From contig OX359198.1 of the NCBI GenBank assembly GCA_947172415.1, forward strand, positions 3,193,401-3,257,400: a DNA stretch of 64,000 bases, written 5' to 3'. The notes below the pieces were generated by a model. It saw only the letters and a list, made by a program, of their open reading frames with translations, did not search any database and was not told the DNA's origin. Position 1 is the stretch's first letter, and every line of letters begins with the position of its first letter. Position numbers and translations under genes: made by a program. Of the stretch, positions 26,991 through 42,691 are shown in pieces. This DNA is from Chondrosia reniformis. Lineage: Eukaryota; Porifera; Demospongiae; Chondrillida; Chondrillidae.

Positions 26991-29400
26991 AAATATAGCT
27001 AGTACTATTCCATACAACTAGTGAATACAACCAGTACTTGCATCTAGTACATATAAATAGTACATACGCATATTACGTATAAGTAGTACATAAAACTAGT
27101 GCCTACAACTACAACCTAGTACATATAACTAGTTCATACAACTAATAATTAGAACATATAACTAGTACATACTTCTAATAAATACAACTAATACATACAA
27201 CTAGTACATATAACTAGTTTACATATAGCCAGTACATATAAATAGTACATACATCTAGTACATACAACTAGTTCATACAATTAGTACATAGAACTAATAA
27301 ATACAACTAGTACATAAACTTAGTACACAGCTAGTACAAACAACTAGTGCATACAACTAGTACATACAATAGTACATACAACTACCGCATACAACTAGTA
27401 CATACAACTAGCACCTAAAACTAGTAAATATAACTATATAGTAATAGTACTTACATCTAGTACGTGCAATTAGCATATACAACCAGTATATACATACAGT
27501 TAGTACATACACATATATTAGTGAATATAAATAGTAAGTACAACTAGTACGTATAACTAGTACATACAACTACTACATATATCTAGTACATAAAACTAGT
27601 ACATATATCTAGTACATACAAATATAACGAGTTCATATAAGTAGTTCATACAACCAGTACATACAACTAGTTCTTATAAATAGTATATACAACTAGTACA
27701 TACAACAATTACATTTAACTAGTACATACAACAATTACATTTAACTAGTACATATAACTACTACATACAATTGGTACATATAAATAGTACAAACAACTAG
27801 TACATACAACTAGTATCTCGTACGTACAACTAGTACCTACCTAGTAACTAGTATAACTAGAACTGGAACCTACAACTAGTATATACAACTGGTACATACA
27901 TCAAGTGCATAGAATTAGTACACATAAATAGTACACACATAGTACATACAACTAGTGCATACAACTGGTACATATAAATAATAAATACAACTAATACATA
28001 GCTAGTACAAACACCTAGTGCATAACACTTGTACATACAACTGGTTCATATCTAGTACACACAACTAGTACATACAACTAGTAAATATAACTAGTGCTAG
28101 TGCAGAGAACTAGTGTATACAACTAGTTTATAAAATTAGTACATACAACTAGTACATACAACTAGTACATGCAACTAGTACATACAACTAGTACATATAA
28201 CTAGTACACATATATATAACCAGTACTATTACACAAACATATAACTAGTACATACACATATAACTGGTACTTATAAATAGTACATTCACATAGTACATAC
28301 GAAGAGTTCAAAAAATATTACATATAACTAGAAACTAGTACATACAAGTATTTCATAGAATGAGTACATAATACTAGAATGTACAACTTGTATATACAAC
28401 TAGTAGATAGCTACTACATACAACTCTTATGTACTTGCAACTAATACATACAACTCGCAAATAACTAGTACATACAACTAGTAAATACAACTGGTTCATA
28501 TCTAGTACATACAACTACCACATACAACTAGTTCCTAAACCTAGTTCCTACAACTAGTAAATATAACTAGTACTAGTACATACAACTAGTACATGCAATT
28601 AGTATATACAGCAAGTACATACAGCTAGTACAAAAAACTGGTACATAAACATGTTAATAGTACATATAGATAATACGATCAACTAGTACATATATCTAGT
28701 TCATACAAATATAACGAATACATATAAGCCAGTACATAGGACTAGTACATACACATATACCTAGAAATTATAAATAGTTCAGACAACTAGTGCATACAGC
28801 TAGTGCATACAACTAGTAGAGATAACTAGTACACAAGCATATAACTAGTACATACACATATAACTGGTGCTTATAAATAGTACATACACATAGTACATGC
28901 ACCTAGTACTTACAACTAGTACATACAACTAGAAACTAGTATATACAACTAGCTCATAGAACGAGTACATAATACTAGAACGTAAAACTTGTATGTACAA
29001 GTAGTAGATAGCTACTACATACAAGTAAAAGCAACTAGTACATTCACCTACTACGTATAACTAGTACATACACATATATCCAATTATTATAAATAGTACG
29101 TGCAACTAGTACATACATCTAGTTCATAAAACTAGTACATACAACTAGTACATAGAACAAGTACCTTCCTAGTACCAAGTATAACTAGTACAAGAACCTA
29201 CAACTAGTACATTCAACTAGTACATACAACTAGAACATAGAACTAGTATATACATACAACTAGTACATATAACTAGTACACACACCTACTACATATAACT
29301 AATACATAAAAATGTAACTAGTACATATAAATAGTACAAACACCTACTACATATAACTAATACATAAAAATATAACTAGTACATATAAATAATACAAACA

Positions 29401-29435
29401 GAGGACCCTTTAATAAAGTTCGGCAGCCATTTTTA
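29401..29435 (+). repeat. Satellite B island, left part (with C2)
   Basis: Same satellite B fragment as at 15,441, with the start changed to GAGGACCC. Confidence 0.88.
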
Positions 29436-29797
29436 GGGGCTGCCACAGGAAGCCCCTCTATTGTTTTCATAACGCGATTTATGTATGGCTTCATGTTACG
29501 GATATATACATATATATATATAATACGAGTTCATACGCAACTGTTATAACATTTTATACGTCGATAGATGTATAATATGAGTTCATATGCAACTATTGTA
29601 ACACTTAATTTATACATCAATACATCGTTTTTGCAAATGGTGGCGTTCAGGAAGCTTTAGTTAACGAAGCTTTTCTGTCGCTATTTATAATTTTTAGGAC
29701 ACCTAAGCGTCCTCAATCGTTAGGATTAAGAGTAATATGTCAAAGCCCAACAATGCGGCCAAGTAGTTTGAGTAAATTCGGGGGGCGGCAACTACTT
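29436..29797 (+). mobile_element. Hairpin-ended non-autonomous element, copy C2
   Basis: About 362 bp, the sister of C1 inside duplicated module M. The start hairpin is intact (GGGGCT with AGCCCC). Near the 3' end most of the second arm of the terminal foldback is missing: AGTAAATTCGGGG runs directly into the last ACTACTT. Otherwise highly similar to C1, including the same insertion point in satellite B. Confidence 0.82.
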
Positions 29798-29948
29798 GTT
29801 ATCCTAGGAACAGTCTTCGTTACAGATTCATAGCCTATATGTTTGAAATCGGCAGCCATTTTAACTCCAAGATAAGTCGTAGAGCTTCGGGGACACTTTT
29901 ATCGAGTTCGGCCGCCATTTTTATCCTAGGAACGGTCTTTGGTACGCT
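29798..29948 (+). repeat. Satellite B island, right part (with C2)
   Basis: About 1.2 monomers, as at 15,866-16,014, ending at the same TACGCTGG junction with the 13-bp array. Confidence 0.88.
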
Positions 29949-32900
29949 GGTTCATTCAATTTGTACTTACAATTAGTACCTATGACTAGAACATTCACAT
30001 ATAACTGGTACATATAAATAGTATATATAACAAGTACATCAAACTAGACCTCAAACTATTACAACTACTGAATATATCTAGTATTAGTACTAGTACATAC
30101 AAGTAGTTCATAAAACTAGTACCTACCACTAGTAAATATTACTACTACTGGTACATATTAGAACTAGCACATGCAACTAGTACATAACTAATACATACAG
30201 TTAATACACACAACTAGTACACACAACTAGTACATACCACTAGTTTATACAACTAATACATACAACTAGTATATAACCAGTATATACAACTAGTACATAA
30301 AATTAGTTCATGCAATTAGAACATACAACTAATACCTACAAATAGTAAATATAACCAGTGCTAGTACGTACAACTAGTACATACAACTAGTACATACATT
30401 AGTATATAACTAGTACATACAACTAGTACATAAAACTAGTTCATACAATTACAACATACAACTACTACATACACTAGGACATACAACTAATACCTACAAG
30501 TAGTAAATATTACTTGTACTACTACATACAACTAGTTCATACAACTATAACATTCAACTAGTACAGACAAGTTGTACGTACAACTAGTAAATATAACCAG
30601 TGCTAGTACGTACAACTAGTACATACAACTAGTGCCTACAGTTAGTATATATTGCCTTTACTTGTACATTCGACTAGTTAATCCTACTAGTACATACAAC
30701 TATTACAAACAACTAGTATCATAAATAGTACATACAATTGGTACATACAACTATTATATACAATTAGTACATGCAACTATTACATTTGACAAGTACATAT
30801 AAGTAGTACCTACAAATCTTTAATATAACTAGTACTTGTACATTCAACTAATACCTACTTAATATCTGGTATAACTAGTACTAGTACATACAACTAGTTT
30901 ATACAACTAGAAAATATAGCTAGTACTAACAAATAGTATATACAACTAGTACATACAACTATTACACACAACTAGTAAATTCTACTAGTACGTATAACAA
31001 GGACAAACAAGTAATACATATAACTAGTAAATACAACTAGTACATACAACTAGCACATACAACTAGGCTAACAACTACTTCATACAACTTGTATTTACAA
31101 CTAGTACCTATGATTGAAACATACACATAAAATTAGTACATATAAATAGTACATACAACTAGGACATTAAACTAGAACTCCAACTAGTATTACATTTTAC
31201 TAGTGCCTACATAGTAAATAGATTAACTAGTACTCAAGCTTACTAGTACTAGTACATACAACTAGTAAATATAACTAGTACTAGTACATACAACTAGTTA
31301 ATAAAATGTATAGAAAATATAACTAGTACAAACACCGAGTACATACAACTAGTACATACAACTAGTACATACAACTTGTACATACAACTATGACATATAT
31401 ATAACTAGAACATGCACATATAACTAGTATATAAAACTAGTACATAGAACTAGTACACACAGGTAGCAATGAGTACACACTACTAGTACATAGAACTAGA
31501 ACATACAACTAGTACATACAACTTGTACATACAACTATGACATATATATAACTAGAACATGCACATATAACTAGTATATTAAACTAGTACATAGAACTAC
31601 TACACACAGGTAGCAATGAGTACACACTACTAGTACATAGAACTAGAACATACGACTTGTACATAGAACTAGTACATACGACTTGTACATACAACTAGTA
31701 CCTAAAACTAGTAAATATAACTAGTTCTTGTACAAACAACTGGTAAAGTACATACAATTTGTACATACAACTAATACATATAACTAGTACATACAACAAT
31801 TACCCACAACTTGTCCATACATCTAATACATATAATTAGATCATACAACCAGTACGTACAACTAGTATTATGCACATACAACTAGTACTTCCCTAGTACA
31901 TAGTATCAATAGCATTAGAACCTACAACTAGAACATACAAATAGTGCACACAACTAGTATATACAACCAATAGGTACAACTAGCACATATAACTGGTCCA
32001 CCAAAACTACTACAAATAACTACTACATGTACATAGTACATACATCTAGTGCATACAACTAGTACATACAACTTGTACATACAACTGATTCATATCTAGT
32101 GCATACAACTAGTACATACAGCTAGTGCATACAACTAGTACATTCAGCTAGTGGATACAGCTAGTACATACAACTAGTTCATAAAACTAGTACATACAAC
32201 TAGTACATAAAACTAGTTTCTAGTACATACAACCAGTATCTTCATAGTACCTAGTATAACAAGTACAAGAATCTACAACAAGTACATAAAACTAGTACAT
32301 ACAACTAGAACATACAACTAGTACATAGCTAGTACATACAACTAGTATATACATACAACTAGAACACAAAACTAGTTCATACAATTTGTACATAGAACTA
32401 CTACATACAACTACCACATACAACTAGTACCTACAACTAGTAAATATAGCTAGTACTAGTCCATATATACAACTAGTGAAAACAACTAGTACTTGCAACT
32501 AGTACGTATAACTAGTACACACACCTACTACATATAACTCATACATAAAAATTTAACTAGTACATATAAATAGTTCATACGCATATTACATATAAGGAGT
32601 ACATAAAACTAGTGCCTACAACTACAACCTAGCACATATAACTAGTGCCTACAACTACAACCTAGCACATATAACTAGTTCATACAACTAATAATTAGAA
32701 CATATAACTAGTACATACTTCTAATAAATTCAACTAGTACATAAAACAAATACCTACAACTAGTACATATAACTAGTTTACATATAGCCAGTACATATAA
32801 ATAGTACATACATCTAGTACATACAACTAGTACATAAAACTAGTTCATACAATTAGACCATACAACTACTACATACAACTAGTACATACAACTAAAACCT

Positions 32901-35299
32901 ACAAATAGTAAATATAACCAGTGCTAGTACGTACAACTAGTACATATATACAACTAGTACATACATTAGTATATAACTAGAACATACAACTAGTACATAA
33001 AACTAGTGCATACAATTAAACATACAACTACTACATACACTAGGACATACAACTAATACCTACAAGTAGTAAATATAACTTGTACTACTACATACAACTG
33101 GTTCATACAACTATTACATTCAACTAGTACACACAACTAGTGCCTACAGTTAGTATATATTACCAGTACTAGTACATTCCACTAGTTAATCCTACTAGAA
33201 CATACTACTATTACATACACCTAGTACATAACTAGTACATACAAATAGTACATACAACTATTATATACAATTAGTACATGCAACTATTACATTCGACTAG
33301 TACATATAAGTATTACCTACAAATATTTAATATAACTAGTACTTTTACATTCAACTTATTATCTAGTATTACTAGTACTATTGCCTACAACTAGTACACA
33401 TAACTAATACATACACCTAGTACATACAACTAGTACATACTACTAGTACATACAACTAGTACATACAAGTAGTACATTCACTTAGGACTTACAAGTAGTA
33501 AATACAACTAGGACATACAACTAGTACACAACAAGTACATACACCTAGTATATAACTAGTCCATACAAGTGGTACATACAACTAGTTCATACAATTAGAA
33601 CATACAACTACTCCATACAACTAGTAAATGCTACTAATACCTACAACTAGTAAACATAACTTCTACTAGTACATACAACTGGTACTTACAACTGGTATAT
33701 CCAACTAGTAAATATCACCAGTATTATTACATACAAGTAGTTAATACAACTACTACCTACAACTAGTACTTAACTAGTTCTTACAACTAGTACATACAAC
33801 TAGTACATACAATTAGTACATACAACTATAACATTCAACAAGTCCATGCAACTAGTACCTACAACTAGTAAATATAACTTATACTACTACATACAACTAG
33901 TACCTACAACTAGTAAATATAACCAGTGCAACTAGTGCCTACAGTTAGTAAATATTACCAGTACTAGTACATACCACAAGTTAATACTACTAGTACATAC
34001 AACTAGTACATACAGCTATGCCATAACTAGTACATACAACTGGTACATACAACTGGTACATACAATTATAATATAGAATTAGTACATGCAACTATAACAT
34101 TCAACCAGTACATATAACTAGTACCTACAAATAGTTAATATAACTAGAACTTGTACATACAACTAATACCTACTTAGTATCTAGTGTTACTACTACTAGA
34201 ACTTACAACTAGTACACATAAATAGTTCCTACACCTAGTGCGTACAACTAGTACATACAACTAGTGCCTACAGTTAGTAAATATTACCAGTACTAGTACA
34301 TACCACTAGTTAATACTACTAGTACATACAGCCAGTACATACAGCTAGTACATAACTAGTACATAAAAATGGTACATACAATTATTATATATAATTAGTA
34401 CTTGCAACTAGTACATACACCTAGTACATACAACTAGGACATACAACTTGTTCATACAACTAGAAGTACAACTACTACATACAACTACTACATACAATTA
34501 GTACATACACCTAGTACTTACAACCAATTATTAGAACTAGTACATACAACTAGTACATAACTAATACATACAGTTATTACATGCAACTTGTACACACAAC
34601 TAGTGCATAACTAGTTCATACAACTAGTACATTCAACTAGTACATATAATTAGTACATACAACTATTGCATTCAACTAGTACATCCAACTATAACCTACA
34701 ACTGGTAAATATAACTAGTCCTAGTATGTACAACTAGTACAAACAACTAGTGCCTACAGTTAGTAAATATTACCAGTACAAGTACACGCCACTAGTAAAA
34801 ACAACTACTACATACAACTAGTTCATACAACTAGTACATAACTAGTACATACAACTATTATATAGAATTATAATAGGCAATTAGTACATATAACTATTAC
34901 ATTCAACTAGTACATATATCCAGTACCTATAACTAGTTAATATAACTAGTACTTGTACATAGAAATAGTACCTACTTAGTAACTAGTTTTGCTAATACCA
35001 GAACCTACAACTAGTAAATATAACTAGTCCTAGTATGTACAACTAGTACAAACAACTAGTGCCTACAGTTAGTAAATATTACCAGTACAAGTACACGCCA
35101 CTAGTTAAAACAACTACTACATACAACTAGTTCATACAACTAGTACATAACTAGTACATACAACTATTATATAGAATTATAATAAGCAATTAGTACATAT
35201 AACTATTACATTCAACTAGTACATATATCGAGTACCTATAACTAGTTAATATAACTAGTACTTGTACATACAAATAGTACCTACTTAGTAACTAGTTTT

Positions 35300-37530
35300 G
35301 CTAATACCAGAACCAACAACTAGTACATATAACTAGTACATACAACTAGTTAATACAACTAGTACATCAAATTAGTGCCCACAACTAGTACATGGAACTA
35401 ATAAGAAGTACATATACCTAGTACATACAACTAGTACATTTAAGTGGTACACACAACTAGTACACACAACTAGTACATACAACCATAACATAAAACTAGT
35501 AGACACCAACTACTACATATAACTAGTATATTCACATATAACTGGTCCATATAAATAGTACATGCATCTGGTACATACCACTAGAGCATACAACTAGTAC
35601 ATACAACTATAACATAAAACTAGTACCTACAACTAGTACACACTACTAGTACATTCTACTAGTACGTATAACAAGGACAAACAAGTAATACATATAACTA
35701 GTACATACAACAAATACATACAACTAGCACATACAACTTGGCTAACAACTACTTCATACAACTTGTATTTACAACTAGTACCTATGATTGAAACATACAC
35801 ATAAAATTAGTACATGTAGATGGTACATACAACTAGGACATTAAACTAGAACTCCAACTAGTATTACATTTTACTAGTGCCTACTTAGTAAATAGATTAA
35901 CTAGTACTCAAGCTTACTAGTACAAGTACATACAAATAGTCCATACACATATATATATAACTAGTACACACAGCCTATATTAGTACATATAATTTGTACC
36001 TACAACTAGTAAATATAACTAGTACTAGTACATACAACTAGTTAATAAAATGTATAGAAAATATAGCTAGTACAAACACCGAGTACATACAACTGTACAT
36101 ACAACTTGTACATACAACTAGAACATATAACCAGAACATGCACATAAAACTAGTACGTTCAACTAGTTCATACATCTAGTAAATATGACTAGTACTAGTA
36201 TATAAACTAGTACATAAAACTAGTACACACAGGTAGCAATGAGTACACACTACTAGTACATAAAACTAGTACATACGACTTGTACATACAACTAGTAAAC
36301 ACAACTAGTACATACAACTAGTACATATAACTAGTTCATACAACTAGTGCACACAACTAGTATACACAATTAGTGTATACAACCAGTACATTCAACTAGT
36401 CCTAACACTAGTTCATATAACTAGTACTAGAAAGTACTTCCAATTAGTACATAAAACTAGTTCATACAATTAGAACATACAAGTAGTACAATAATCGAGT
36501 ACATAGAACTAGTACATAGAAGGACTACATAAAACTGATACATACAACTAGTACATGCAACTAGTACATAATAATTAGTACAAAAAAATAGTGCATATAA
36601 CTAGAACATAGGACTTTCAACTAGTACTTACAACTAGCAAACATAACTTGTATATACTACTTGCCCATACAAAAAGTACATATAATTAGTACCTAAAACT
36701 AGTAAATATAACTAGTTCTAGTACAAACAACTGGTAAAGTACATACAATTAGTACATACAACTAATACATATAACTAGTACATACAACAATTACCCACAA
36801 CTTGTCCATACATCTAATACATATAATTAGATCATACAACCAGTACGTACAACTAGTATTAAGCACATACAACTAGTACTTCCCTGGTACATAGTATAAC
36901 TAGTTTTAGACCCTACAACTAGAACATACAAATAGTGCATACAAATAGAATATACAACCAATAGGTACAACTAGCACATATAACTGGTCCACACAACTAC
37001 TACATATAACTAATACATGTAAATAGTACATACATCTAGAGCATAAAACTAGTATATACAACTTGTGCATACAACTGATTCATATCTAGTGCATACAACT
37101 AGTACATACAACTTGTACATACAACTGATTCATATCTAGTGCATACAACTAGTACATACAGCTAGTGCATACAACTAGTACTTATAACTAGTTCACAAAC
37201 ATATAACTAGTACATGCAAATTGTAAATACAACTCAACTACTATATACAACTAGTTCATAAACTAGTACATACAACTAGTACATAAAACTAGTTTCTAGT
37301 ACATACAACTAGTACCTTCCTAGTACCTAGTATAACATGTACCAGAATCTACAACAAGTACATAAAACTAGTACATACAACTAGAACATACAACTAGAAC
37401 ATACAACTAGTACAAAGCTAGTACAAACAACTAGTATATACATACAAATAAAACACAAAACTAGTTCATACAATTTGTACATAGAACAACTACATACAAC
37501 TACCACATACAACTAGTACCTACAACTAGT
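35300..37530 (+). repeat. 2.36-kb block, distant copy
   Basis: Follows the same unit order as 24,780-26,990 at an offset of about 10.54 kb, starting just after a 310-bp local tandem duplication (markers at about 34,750 and 35,060 with GTACAAGTACACGCCACTAG). Confidence 0.78.
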
Positions 37531-37729
37531 AAATATAGCTAGTACTAGTCCATACAACTAGTGAATACAACCAGTACTTGCAACTAGTACGCATAACTAG
37601 TACACACACTTACTACATATAACTCATACATAAAAATTTAACTAGTACATATAAATAGTACATATGCATATTACGTATAAGTAGTACATACTTCTAATAA
37701 ATACAACTAATACATACAACTAGTACATA

Positions 37730-40700
37730 TAACTAGTTTACATATAGCCAGTACATATAAATAGTACATACATCTAGTACATACAACTAGTTCATACAAC
37801 TAGTACATAGAACTAATAAATACAACTAGTACATAAACTTAGTACACAGCTAGTACAAACAACTAGTGCATACAACTAGTACATACAATAGTACATACAA
37901 CTACCACATACAACTAGTACATAGAACTAGCACCTAAAACTAGTAAATATAACTATATAGTAATAGTACTTACATCTAGTACGTGCAATTAGCATATACA
38001 ACCAGTATATACATACAGTTAGTACATACACATATATTTAGTGAATATAAATAGTAAGTACAACTAGTACGTATAACTAGTACATACAACTACTACATAT
38101 ATCTAGTACATAAAACTAGTACATATATCTAGTACATACAAATATAACGAGTTCATATAAGTAGTTCATACAACCAGTACATACAACTAGTTCTTATAAA
38201 TAGTATATACAACTAGTACATACAACAATTACATTCAACTAGTACATATAACTACTACATACAATTGGTACATATAAATAGTACAAACAACTAGTACATA
38301 CAACTAGTATCTCGTACGTACAACTAGGACCTACCTAGTAACTAGTATAACTAGAACTGGAACCTACAACTAATATATACAATTGGTACATACATCAAGT
38401 GCATAGAATGAGTACACATAAATAGTACACACATAGTACATACAACTAGTGCATACAACTGGTACATATAAATAATAAGTACAACTAATACATAGCTAGT
38501 ACAAACACCTAGTGCATAACACTTGTACATACAACTGGTTCATATCTAGTACACACAACTAGTACATACAACTAGTAAATATAACTAGTGCTAGTGCAGA
38601 GAACTAGTGTATACAACTAGTTTATAAAATTAGTACATACAACTAGTACATGCAACTAGTACATACAACTAGTACATATAACTAGTACACATATATATAA
38701 CCAGTACTATTACAGAAACATATAACTAGTAGATACCCATATAACTGGTACTTATAAATAGTACATTCACATAGTACATACGAAGAGTTCAAAAAAATAT
38801 TACATATAACTAGAAACTAGTACATACAAGTATTTCATAGAATGAGTACATAATACTAGAATGTACAACTTGTATATACAACTAGTAGATAGCTACTACA
38901 TACAACTCTTATATACGTGCAACTAATACATACAACTCGCACATAACTAGTACATAAAACTAGTACATACAACTAGTACATACAACTAGTATCTAGTACA
39001 AACAACTAGTGCCTACCTAGGTCCTAGTAAAACTAGTATTTGAACCTATATTTAAAACATACAACTCATACATACAACTAGTTCATACAACTAGTACATA
39101 GAACTAATAAATACAACTAGTACATAAACTTAGTACACAGCTAGTACAAACGACTAGTGCATACAACTAGTACATACAATACTACATACAACTACCACAT
39201 ACAACTAGTACATACAACTAGCACCTAAAACTAGTAAATATAACTATATAGTAATAGTACTTACATCTAGTACGTGCAATTAGCATATACAACCAGTATA
39301 TACATACAGTTAGTACATACACATATATTTAGTGAATATAAATAGTAAGTACAACTAGTACGTATAACTAGTACATACAACTACTACATATATCTAGTAC
39401 ATAAAACTAGTACATATATCTAGTACATACAAATATAACGAGTTCATATAAGTAGTTCATACAACCAGTACATACAACTAGTTCTTATAAATAGTATATA
39501 CAACTAGTACATACAACAATTACATTCAACTAGTACATATAACTACTACATACAATTGGTACATATAAATAGTACAAACAACTAGTACATACAACTAGTA
39601 TCTCGTACGTACAACTAGTACCTACCTAGTAACTAGTATAACTAGAACTGGAACCTACAACTAATATATACAATTGGTACATACATCAAGTGCATAGAAT
39701 GAGTACACATAAATAGTACACACATAGTACATACAACTAGTGCATACAACTGGTACATATAAATAATAAATACAACTAATACATAGCTAGTACAAACACC
39801 TAGTGCATAACACTTGTACATACAACTGGTTCATATCTAGTACACACAACTAGTACATACAACTAGTAAATATAACTAGTGCTAGTGCAGAGAACTAGTG
39901 TATACAACTAGTTTATAAAATTAGTACATACAACTAGTACATGCAACTAGTACATACAACTAGTACATATAACTAGTACACATATATATAACCAGTACTA
40001 TTACAGAAACATATAACTAGTAGATACCCATATAACTGGTACTTATAAATAGTACATTCACATAGTACATACGAAGAGTTCAAAAAAATATTACATATAA
40101 CTAGAAACTAGTACATACAAGGATTTCATAGAATGAGTACATAATACTAGAATGTACAACTTGTTTATACAACTAGTAGATAGCTACTACATACAACTCT
40201 TATATACGTGCAACTAATACATACAACTCGCACATAACTAGTACATAAAACTAGTACATACAACTAGTACATACAACTAGTATCTAGTACAAACAACTAG
40301 TGCCTACCTAGGTCCTAGTAAAACTAGTATTTGAACCTATATTTAAAACATACAACTCATACATACAACTAGTTCATACAACTAGTACATAAAACTAATA
40401 AATACAACTAGTACATAAACTTAGTACACAGCTAGTACAAACAACTAGTGCATACAACTAGTACATACAATACTACATACAACTACCACATACAACTAGT
40501 ACATACAACTAGCACCTAATACTAGTAAATATAACTATATAGTAATAGTACTTACATCTAGTACGTGCAATTAGCATATACAACCAGTATATACATACAG
40601 TTAGTACATACACATATATTTAGTGAATATAAATAGTAAGTACAACTAGTACGTATAACTAGTACATACAACTACTACATATATCTACTACATACAAATA

Positions 40701-41610
40701 TAACGAGTTCATATAAGTAGTTCATACAACCAGTACATACAACTAGTACTTATAAATAGTATATACAACTAGTACATACAACAATTACATTCAACTAGTA
40801 CATATAACTACTACACACAATTGGTACATATAAATAGTACAAACAACTAGTACATACAACTAGTATCTCGTACGTACAACTAGTACCTACCTAGTAACTA
40901 GTATAACTAGAACTGGAACCTACAACTAATATATACAATTGGTACATACATCAAGTGCATAGAATGAGTACACATAAATAGTACACACATAGTAGATACA
41001 ACTAGTGCATACAACTGGTACATATAAATAATAAATACAACTAATACATAGCTAGTACAAACACCTAGTGCATAACACTTGTACATACAACTGGTTCATT
41101 TCTAGTACACACAACTAGTACATACAACTAGTAAATATAACTAGTGCTAGTGCAGAGAACTAGTGTATACAACTAGTTTATAAAATTAGTACATACAACT
41201 AGTACATGCAACTAGTACATACAACTAGTACATATAACTAGTACACATATATATAACCAGTACTATTACAGACTAGTAGTACATAGTACTACTACTACTA
41301 CTAATAGTACATTCACATAGTATATACGAAGAGTTCAAAAAAATATTACATATAACTAGAAACTAGTACATACAAGTATTTCATAGAATGAGTACATAAT
41401 ACTAGAATGTACAACTTGTATATACAACTAGTAGATAGCTACTACATACAACTCTTATATACGTGCAACTAATACATACAACTCGCACATAACTAGTACA
41501 TATAACTAGTACATACAACTAGTATCTAGTACAAACAACTAGTGCCTACCTAGGTCCTAGTAAAACTAGTATTTGAACCTATATTTAAAACATACAACTC
41601 ATAAATACAA
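37730..41610 (+). repeat. Three tandem ~1.27-kb array blocks
   Basis: One series of units occurs three times in a row: ATACGTGCAACTAATAC near 38,914, 40,205 and 41,459, and ATCTCGTACGTACAAC near 38,308, 39,599 and 40,867 (spacings 1,291 to 1,254). Related single copies lie at about 27,190-28,440, 45,300-46,830 and 55,650-57,000. The third copy has lost one stretch, replaced by a triplet patch at 41,273-41,316. Confidence 0.82.
41273..41316 (+). repeat. ACT/AGT triplet patch with inverted repeat
   Basis: CTAGTAGTACATAGTACTAC followed by several ACT triplets. Sister blocks at about 38,710 and 40,005 have ordinary 13-bp units here (GAAACATATAACTAG and following). The patch contains AGTAGTA-CATAG-TACTACT, an inverted repeat, and a run of ACT. 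Confidence 0.75.
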
Positions 41611-42691
41611 CTAGTACATACAACTATTACCTACATCTGGTACATATAAATAGTACATGCATCTAGTACATACAAATATAACGACTTCATATAAGTAGTT
41701 CATACAACCAGTACATACAACAATTACACTCAACTAGTACATATAACTACTACATATGAATAGTACTTATACACATAACTAGTCCATAACAATAGTACAT
41801 ACAACAAGTACAAAAAATTGGTTCCTTCCTAATACCTAGTATAACTTGTACTAGAAACTACAAGTAGTTCAAACAACAAGTACATACAACTAGTACATAC
41901 AATTAGACACTAGTACATACAACTAGCATATACAACTAGTACATACAATTACCCACAACTGTTACTTGCATGTAATACATATAATTACTACACACAACTA
42001 GTACGTACAACTAGTATATAGCACATAAAACTAGTACTTCCCTGGTAATTAGCATAACTAGTATTAGAACCTACAACTAGGACATACATCTAGTACATAA
42101 AACTTCTTCATACAACTACTACATACAACTTATACATACAACTAGTGCATGTAACTAGTACACACAACTACTACATATATCTAGTACATACAACTAGTAC
42201 ATACAACTAGTAAATACAACTGGTTCATATCTAGTACATACAACTACCACATACAACTAGTTCCTAAACCTAGTACCTACAACTAGTAAATATAACTAGT
42301 ACTAGTACATACAACTAGTACATGCAATTAGTATATACAGCAAGTACATACAGCTAGTACATATAACTGGTACATACACATATAAATAGTACATATAGAT
42401 AATACGATCAACTAGTACATATATCTAGTTCATACAAATATAACGAATACATATAAGCCGTACATACAACTAGTACATATGACTAGTACATACACATATA
42501 CCTAGAAATTATAAATAGTTCATACAACTAGTGCATACAGCTAGTGCATACAACTAGTAGAGATAACTAGTACACAAGCATATAACTAGTACATACACAT
42601 ATAACTGGTGCTTATAAATAGTACATACACATAGTACATGCACCTAGTACATACAACTAGTACATACAACTAGAAACTAGTATATACAACT

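Larger units (their letters stand above)
28951..31700 (+). repeat. Array module M, copy 2
   Basis: Near-identical to copy 1 through the island and the following 1.7 kb. At about 31,697 it jumps to sequence that in copy 1 lies about 0.8 kb further on (near 18,676), so a block was lost here, or gained in copy 1. Copy 3 (from 43,560) still has the block. Confidence 0.8.
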
